35,751 nucleotides of DNA from Candidatus Nanopelagicales bacterium. Lineage in GTDB: Bacteria; Actinomycetota; Actinomycetes; S36-B12; CAIYMF01. The DNA is taken from contig JADGOZ010000141.1 of the NCBI GenBank assembly GCA_017882705.1, positions 1 through 35,751 on the forward strand, in the 5' to 3' direction. Below the pieces are notes generated by a model. It was not told the DNA's origin and ran no database searches. It saw only the letters and a program-made list of their open reading frames with translations. Below are positions 30,967-35,751 of the stretch, piece after piece; positions within the stretch are counted from its first letter, which is position 1, and every line of letters begins with the position of its first letter. The position numbers and the translations under genes are program-made.

Positions 30967-32753
30967 GACTGGTTCCCCTTCTCGTGCGCGAGGATCCGGG
31001 CCTTCTCGGTCAGCCGCTGCGCCTCGAGCGCGGCGTCGGTGATCGCGCTCAGGTCGAAGGGGGCAGGCAGCAGCAGCTCGGTGTTGCGGTCGAGCGGGGA
31101 GCCGCGGCGCATGGTCGGGTTCTCCGCCCAGTCGTTGGCGGCGAGCTCCCGGGAGCGCGCCGCGAGGTCGGTCGCGCTGCCGGACGATCCGGGCACGGCC
31201 GGAGAGGCGTGGTCGAGCACCGTCGTGAACAGCGACAGCGTGCCGTCGCGGTTGTCGACGATCTCGACGACCTGCTGCTGCTGCGGGAAGTCGATGCACG
31301 ACGCGGTGGTGATCTCCCAGAACCCGCCGGTCTCCGACGTGTGGGCGAGGATCTGGTTGAGGTGCGTGTGGCCGTTGAGCCACGCCACCGCGACGGGGAA
31401 CTGCAGCAGCAGGTCGACGACCTCCTCCGCGTGGTGCAGCACATGGTCCTGGCCGGGACGCGTCGCGGCGTTCTCCAGCGTGAGGCTGTTGTGGTGGCTC
31501 AGCACGAGCACGAGCTTCTTCTCCGCCTGTGCCTTCTCCAGCTGCGCACGCAGCCACTGGAACTGCACGTCGGGAACAGCACCGTCGGGACCGGCCACCG
31601 CGTTGCAGGTGTCGAGCCCGAGAGCGCGCACGAACGGGCTGAGGTCCGCGGACCACCAGGTCTCGCCGCTGTCGAGGTTGTGCTGGGTGAAGCCGTGCCC
31701 GACCGGACCGGGCTGCGGCTGGGTGCGGAAGTGCTCCGCCATGAACTCCCGCTGCTCGAAGAGCCGTCGATCGGGGTTCGGAGTCACGGACTTGAAGCCG
31801 GGGCCGCCGAGCGAGAGCCGCACCGAGTCGATGGCCTGCTGGAGTGCGCTGCCGCTGGCGGCGTATCCCGCGAGAGTGCTCGCTGCCGTCGCCTCGACCG
31901 TGAAGGCCTTCCGGCCGCCGACCGCCAGGGCGTGCAGCGCGGGGCTGAGGCCGAACGTGCCGAGCAGCAGCGTGTCGTGGTTGCCGTAGACGGCGTACCA
32001 GGGCGACGGCAGGCCGGTGGAGCCGACCGGGGTCGCGATCGACGCGGAGAGCAGGGTCGGCAGCTGCGGGAAGCCGTAGTCGCCGAACGACCCGCCCGCG
32101 GGGTCCTCGGGCCGGTAGGCCCAGACGGCCTCCGGCCACGCCTGCACGCCCTGGAAGACGCGACCCGAGGTCGCGGGATCGACGGTCACGCCGTCGAGCA
32201 GGTCGATGTACCAGCGCAGCTCGAGGAACGAGTGCATGTCGGCGCTGTCGCCCGTCACGACGGCCGCACCCATCGGGACGCCCGTGAGCGGGCTGTAGCG
32301 CGCCCCCGCGAACGCGCCCACCATCGCCGCGGTCGTGTGCGTGCTGAGCGGGTCGTGCGGGTGGAACGCCGAGCCCCACGCCGCGTGGTTCTGCTCGATC
32401 ATCGGCTCGATGCGCCCGGGCGACTGCGCGTCGATGACGTGCAGGTCGGACAGGTGGCCGAGGTAGAGCAGCGAACGACGGCGGTCCGTACGTGCGGGAT
32501 CGGCCCTGCGCCGCAGCACGTCGAAGCGCGGGAGGTACGGCTCGCCCGGCCCGACGGCCAGCGCGCGGTACTGGTGCTGCAGGACCGCGCCGTGCAGGAT
32601 CGTCTGCTGCAGCGTGCTGGGGATCGCGGCGAGGTCGACCGTCTCGGTGGCCAGCGCGCGCCCGACGAACTCCGGGGCCAGCCCGAGCGCAGCAGCCAGG
32701 ACCGCGGTCCTGGTCAGGAACTCCCGCCGGGTGAGGGAGCGTGTGCGCGTCAC
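30963..32753 (-). CDS. Secreted metallophosphoesterase (PPA1498 / TIGR03767-like), Tat-type signal
   Basis: 596 aa. The N-terminus SLTRREFLTRTAVLAAALGL carries a twin-arginine export motif. Calcineurin-like phosphoesterase motifs are in order: HLSDLHVID, VVTGDSAD, AVYGNHDTLL, LVLSHHNSLT and AWLNGHTHLN, giving the two-metal site. It hydrolyses phosphate esters outside the membrane; the natural substrate is not known. The GTG start overlaps the sulfatase stop (GTGA) and its own stop overlaps the next gene. Being exported folded by Tat fits a metal-loaded enzyme. Confidence 0.88.
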   Translation of the reverse strand: MTRTRSLTRREFLTRTAVLAAALGLAPEFVGRALATETVDLAAIPSTLQQTILHGAVLQHQYRALAVGPGEPYLPRFDVLRRRADPARTDRRRSLLYLGHLSDLHVIDAQSPGRIEPMIEQNHAAWGSAFHPHDPLSTHTTAAMVGAFAGARYSPLTGVPMGAAVVTGDSADMHSFLELRWYIDLLDGVTVDPATSGRVFQGVQAWPEAVWAYRPEDPAGGSFGDYGFPQLPTLLSASIATPVGSTGLPSPWYAVYGNHDTLLLGTFGLSPALHALAVGGRKAFTVEATAASTLAGYAASGSALQQAIDSVRLSLGGPGFKSVTPNPDRRLFEQREFMAEHFRTQPQPGPVGHGFTQHNLDSGETWWSADLSPFVRALGLDTCNAVAGPDGAVPDVQFQWLRAQLEKAQAEKKLVLVLSHHNSLTLENAATRPGQDHVLHHAEEVVDLLLQFPVAVAWLNGHTHLNQILAHTSETGGFWEITTASCIDFPQQQQVVEIVDNRDGTLSLFTTVLDHASPAVPGSSGSATDLAARSRELAANDWAENPTMRRGSPLDRNTELLLPAPFDLSAITDAALEAQRLTEKARILAHEKGNQS

Positions 32754-35101
32754 TGCCGGGACAGCGCCGCGGACAGCCGCAGCTGCGGGTCGACGAGGTG
32801 GTTGAAGTCCTGCGCGCCGCCGGCCAGCTCGATGAGCACCGTGCGCACGGTGCCCGTGAACTCGCTGTCCTCGGCGCGGTAGTCGTCGCTCACCGGCAGC
32901 CCGCCGTCATGACCCACGTCGCAGGTCTCGTCGAGCGAGAACACGAGCGGCACCGTGCGCTCGAGCCGGCCCTCGGCGACGGCGTCGCCGTCGACGGTGA
33001 GCGTGATGTCGCCGCCGCGTGCGGGTCCGCCGCCGTCGTAGGCGAAGGACATGACCACCCGGTGGCTCCCGGCGGTGAGCGGCTCCGGCCCGGCGACCTT
33101 CGTGACCTGCAGGCCCATGAGGTTGTAGCAGTAGACCGGGACGCCGTCGTGGCGCAGGTAGAGGCTCCAGCCGCCGAACGACCCGCCCTGCGCGATGATC
33201 ACGCCCGCGGCGCCGCCCTCCGGCACCTCGATGTCGGCGGCGACGGCGTGCGAGACGTTCTTGACGTTGAGGACCGTCGCCTCGGTGAGCCGGCTCATGC
33301 CGCCGTAGAGAACCTGCTTGCGGCCGTGGATCAGCGTGGGCCGTCCCGCGATGGCGGCGTCGAACCGCTCGACACGACGGTCGTCCAACGGCAGGACGTT
33401 GTACTTGCGCGCCTCCACCAGGAAGAGCTCCTGCAGCTCGCGCAGCTTCTCCGGCATGCACTCGGCGAGGTCGTCGGCCTGGGTCCAGTCGTCGGGGGAG
33501 TAGAGCTCCCAGACGTCGTCGACGAACGCCGGCAGCTCGGCCATCGCGATCCACGGCGTGGCGTGCTTCGTCACCGCGGTCCACCCCTCGTGGTAGATCC
33601 CGCGGTTGCCGCCGATCTCGAAGTACTGCGTCGTGTGCCGGTCCGGAGCATCGGCGTCGTCGAACGTGTAGCGCATGCTCACGCCGTGGATCGGCGTCTG
33701 CTCCGCGCCGTTGACGCGCTCGGGCTGCGGGATGCCGGCGACCTCGAGGATGGTCGGGGCGATGTCGATCACGTGGTGGAACTGGTGGCGTACGCCGGTG
33801 GAGCTGATGCCCTCCGGCCAGTGGACGACCGTCCCGTTGCGCGTGCCGCCCCAGTGCGACGCGACCTGCTTCGTCCACTGGTAGGGCGTGTCCATCGCGT
33901 GCGCCCACCCGACCGAGAAGTGGTTGTACGCCGCCGGCGTGCCGAACTCGGCCATGCGGGCCGTGAGGAACTCGGGCGTCTCCAGCGCGGCTGCGCCGTT
34001 GAAGAAGAGGTACTCGTTGAAGCTGCCGTTGATGTGTCCCTCGGCCGAGGCGCCGTTGTCGCCGATGATGTAGAAGACCAGCGTGTTCTCGAGGATCTCG
34101 AGCTCGTCAAGGGCGTCCACGAGGCGACCGATGTGATGGTCGGTGTGCTCCAGGAATCCGGCGTAGACCTCCATCTGGCGCGCCAGGACGGGCTTGAGCT
34201 CGGGCGGCATGTCGTCCCACGACGGGATCTCGTCGTGGCGCGCGGTGAGCTCGGCGTCGTCGGGCACGACCCCGCGGCGCTTCTGCTCGGCGAAGATCCG
34301 CTCGCGCAGCGCGTCCCAGCCGTCGTCGAACTCGCCGCGGTACTTGTCGGCCCACTCCAGCGGCACGTGGTGCGGCGCGTGCGTCGCGCCGGGCGCGTAG
34401 TACATGAAGAACGGGCGGTCGGGGGTCAGCGCCGTGAGCTGCTGGACCCAGCCGATGGCACGGTCGGTCATGTCCTCGGTGAAGTGGTAGCCCTCCTCTG
34501 CGGTCGCCGACTGCTCGACGGGCGTCGTGCCGCTATAGAGCGCCGGCGCGTACTGGTTCGTCTCACCGCCGAGGAAGCCGAAGAAGTGCTCGAACCCGCC
34601 ACCGCCGGTGGGCCAGGCCTCGAAGGGCCCGACCGGGCTGGTCTGCCAGACCGGCACCTCGTGGCACTTGCCGAACTGCGCGGTGGAGTAGCCGTTGAGC
34701 CGCAGCACCTCCGCGAGCGGGGCGGTCGACTGCGGGCGGATCGACGTGTAGCCGGGCGCGGACGTGGCGATCTCGGTGATGGCGCCCATGCCCACCGCGT
34801 GGTGGTTGCGCCCGGTCAGCAGAGCCTGCCGCGTCGGCGCGCAGAGAGCGGTCGTGTGGAAGCGCGAGAACGACAGCCCGTTGCCCGCGAGCCGCTCGGC
34901 CACCGGCGTCCGGCACGGTCCGCCGAACACGCTCGCCGCACCGAAGCCGACGTCGTCGAGCAGGACGATCAGGACGTTCGGGGCGCCCTGTGGCGGACGG
35001 ATCGGCGCGATGGGCTCGTAGACCGCGCGCGGGTCCTTGGCGTCGTCGTAGACCGGACCCTCGTACGCCTTGTCAGGGATGGGAAGGATGGAACGGTCCA
35101 T
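32750..35101 (-). CDS. Arylsulfatase (formylglycine-dependent, type I)
   Basis: 783 aa, as for large actinobacterial arylsulfatases. NVLIVLLDDVGFG supplies the paired metal Asp (about 49-50). The sulfatase signature is TALCAPTRQALLTGRN, with Cys87 in the CxPxR context that is converted to formylglycine. GKCHEVPVW has a His where GKWH is typical, and FYIIGDNGAS supplies further metal ligands. A beta-rich C-terminal region (about 610-760) follows. There is no signal peptide, so a cytoplasmic location is possible. The enzyme releases sulfate from sulfate esters. It is first in the four-gene operon; GGAGG lies about 11 nt before the ATG. Confidence 0.92.
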   Translation of the reverse strand: MDRSILPIPDKAYEGPVYDDAKDPRAVYEPIAPIRPPQGAPNVLIVLLDDVGFGAASVFGGPCRTPVAERLAGNGLSFSRFHTTALCAPTRQALLTGRNHHAVGMGAITEIATSAPGYTSIRPQSTAPLAEVLRLNGYSTAQFGKCHEVPVWQTSPVGPFEAWPTGGGGFEHFFGFLGGETNQYAPALYSGTTPVEQSATAEEGYHFTEDMTDRAIGWVQQLTALTPDRPFFMYYAPGATHAPHHVPLEWADKYRGEFDDGWDALRERIFAEQKRRGVVPDDAELTARHDEIPSWDDMPPELKPVLARQMEVYAGFLEHTDHHIGRLVDALDELEILENTLVFYIIGDNGASAEGHINGSFNEYLFFNGAAALETPEFLTARMAEFGTPAAYNHFSVGWAHAMDTPYQWTKQVASHWGGTRNGTVVHWPEGISSTGVRHQFHHVIDIAPTILEVAGIPQPERVNGAEQTPIHGVSMRYTFDDADAPDRHTTQYFEIGGNRGIYHEGWTAVTKHATPWIAMAELPAFVDDVWELYSPDDWTQADDLAECMPEKLRELQELFLVEARKYNVLPLDDRRVERFDAAIAGRPTLIHGRKQVLYGGMSRLTEATVLNVKNVSHAVAADIEVPEGGAAGVIIAQGGSFGGWSLYLRHDGVPVYCYNLMGLQVTKVAGPEPLTAGSHRVVMSFAYDGGGPARGGDITLTVDGDAVAEGRLERTVPLVFSLDETCDVGHDGGLPVSDDYRAEDSEFTGTVRTVLIELAGGAQDFNHLVDPQLRLSAALSRQ

Positions 35102-35488
35102 CGGGGGCTCAGCCTCCAGCGTCGGTCACGGGCGCGGGTTGTCGATTCAACCATGGCAGCACTCGCGCTCACCGGCGATCGCAGATTGCCCGCGTGGGGT
35201 CGGCCTTCGGCAGACGAGCGGAGGGCGGGGGATTCGAACCCTCGGGGTATCGCCACCCAGCGGTATTCAAGATCCATTCTGGGGGTTTCCGCAAGGGCCT
35301 GACGGAACTCAGAAGTGCCTGAAACCTGTTGTTTTCCAATGGAATCGACGGTTACGTGATCACCGTAGTGAACCGCTGGAATCCGGCAGTTCTGAGGGCG
35401 TTGGGGCACGGTTGAGGCACGGAATCGGCTGCGCAACGAGCACCCAGCGGAGTCCATCGGGGTGACGCAGACCCGCCACTGACAGCGA
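35102..35488. other. 387-nt region without a gene, with palindromes and a tRNA-like fragment
   Basis: No convincing coding frame is seen. Besides the tRNA-like fragment it contains an inverted repeat CGGTT...AACCG (35349-35375) enclosing the 8-bp palindrome GTGATCAC, and a direct repeat GGCACGG (35405 and 35416, 11 bp apart). Base composition is less GC-rich than the flanking genes. The pattern fits an attachment-site region, but no integrase gene is in the window. Confidence 0.45.
35219..35271 (-). tRNA. 3'-half fragment resembling tRNA-Ser; possible attachment-site remnant
   Basis: On the minus strand the sequence starts at an anticodon-loop-like CTTGAAT (anticodon TGA), continues with a 3' stem ACCGC, a long variable arm around GGGTGGCGATACCC, the T-loop GGGTTCGAATCCC and an acceptor-like end GCCCTCC. 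The 5' half cannot be found: the bases before the loop (ATGGAT) do not pair with ACCGC, and no D arm follows. One T-stem pair is also broken. Integrative elements commonly use exactly this 3' half of tRNA genes as their att core. Confidence 0.5.
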
Positions 35489-35751
35489 TCACCCCGCCAG
35501 GTCGGCCTTGTCCAGGAGGGCGATCAGAGTCGGTCGCCGCTTGTTGTTCTCTCTGAGGTCGGCGATGTGCTCGCGCAGGTCGTCCTCACGACCGGCCCGT
35601 CGAGCGGGAGCGACGGCCTTCTTCAGCAGCCGGACGGCTCGCTCGTAGTGCTCTCGTCCGGTGTTGACCAGGTGGGCATCCGCGAGTCGGAGATAGGCGT
35701 CCATCGCGTCGCTCGGGTGGTCGGCCCCCCGGGCCTCGACCAGGGCCAGGA
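35489..35751 (-). CDS. C-terminal part of a helical-repeat protein, start beyond the window
   Basis: The minus-strand frame is open from the window edge to its stop at 35489 (87 residues). An internal ATG at 35704 is not the start, because the frame continues upstream with EARGADHPSDAMDAYLRLAD. The sequence is alpha-helical and charged, with REHYERAVRLLKKAVAPARR and HIADLRENNKRRPTLIALLD. This ending resembles that of SWIM zinc-finger and TPR-like proteins (a lysine/arginine-rich helix followed by a final Leu-Asp-Lys-Ala helix). Identity is uncertain without the N-terminus. Confidence 0.65.
   Translation of the reverse strand, partial: LALVEARGADHPSDAMDAYLRLADAHLVNTGREHYERAVRLLKKAVAPARRAGREDDLREHIADLRENNKRRPTLIALLDKADLAG

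Overview
The window is about 35.8 kb of very GC-rich DNA with GTG starts, 4-nt start/stop overlaps and gene families typical of actinobacteria: ECF42 sigma with DGPF proteins, an Abhydrolase_9 protein, a TIGR02983-type sigma factor and a PPA1498-type phosphoesterase. A Nocardioidaceae/Propionibacteriales-like chromosome is a reasonable guess, but nothing here fixes the genus. About 30 protein genes are supported; most other open frames are shadows caused by the base composition.

Layout. 0-1.8 kb: a gene end, then a damaged pair of divergent genes (amino-acid permease and universal stress protein) that have both lost their 5' ends at one junction; the permease also carries a frameshift. 1.8-9.5 kb: alpha/beta-hydrolase, CPBP membrane protease, nucleosidase, a sigma factor that has lost its region 4, a dimethylargininase-like hydrolase, a flippase-like membrane protein carrying a degenerate kinase domain, and an unlisted 51-aa membrane peptide. 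9.6-18.9 kb: LysR regulator, two DGPF/YCII proteins with an ECF42 sigma factor, HtrA-type protease, acyl-CoA ligase, a large lipoprotein and a zinc alcohol dehydrogenase.

18.97-30.02 kb is the most coherent block, a sugar-utilisation locus. It has a PfkB kinase, an ABC importer (binding lipoprotein and two permeases, no ATPase), a SIS isomerase/deaminase, an Amidohydro_2 protein, a class II aldolase, a secreted lipoprotein with clan GH-A-like features, a GH4 glycosidase and a DeoR regulator. SIS + PfkB + class II aldolase + DeoR recalls the Aga/tagatose-6-phosphate route. The likely flow is extracytoplasmic trimming, ABC import, GH4 cleavage, deamination/isomerisation, phosphorylation and aldol cleavage. 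The amidohydrolase and the lipoprotein enzyme have no standard place in that route. A two-box motif shared by the two divergent promoter regions is a candidate regulon operator.

30.02-35.1 kb is a tightly overlapping minus-strand operon: arylsulfatase, Tat-type phosphoesterase, small lipoprotein, membrane protein. The right edge has no gene for about 390 nt and holds what looks like the 3' half of a tRNA-Ser, a possible integration scar, followed by the C-terminus of a gene running off the window.

The most unusual structural signal is a family of three 64-bp near-palindromic repeats (5329, 5801, 12914), all exactly the same length. One of them sits just past the point where the sigma gene is truncated. 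Several perfect hairpins lie between convergent genes and probably act as bidirectional terminators.
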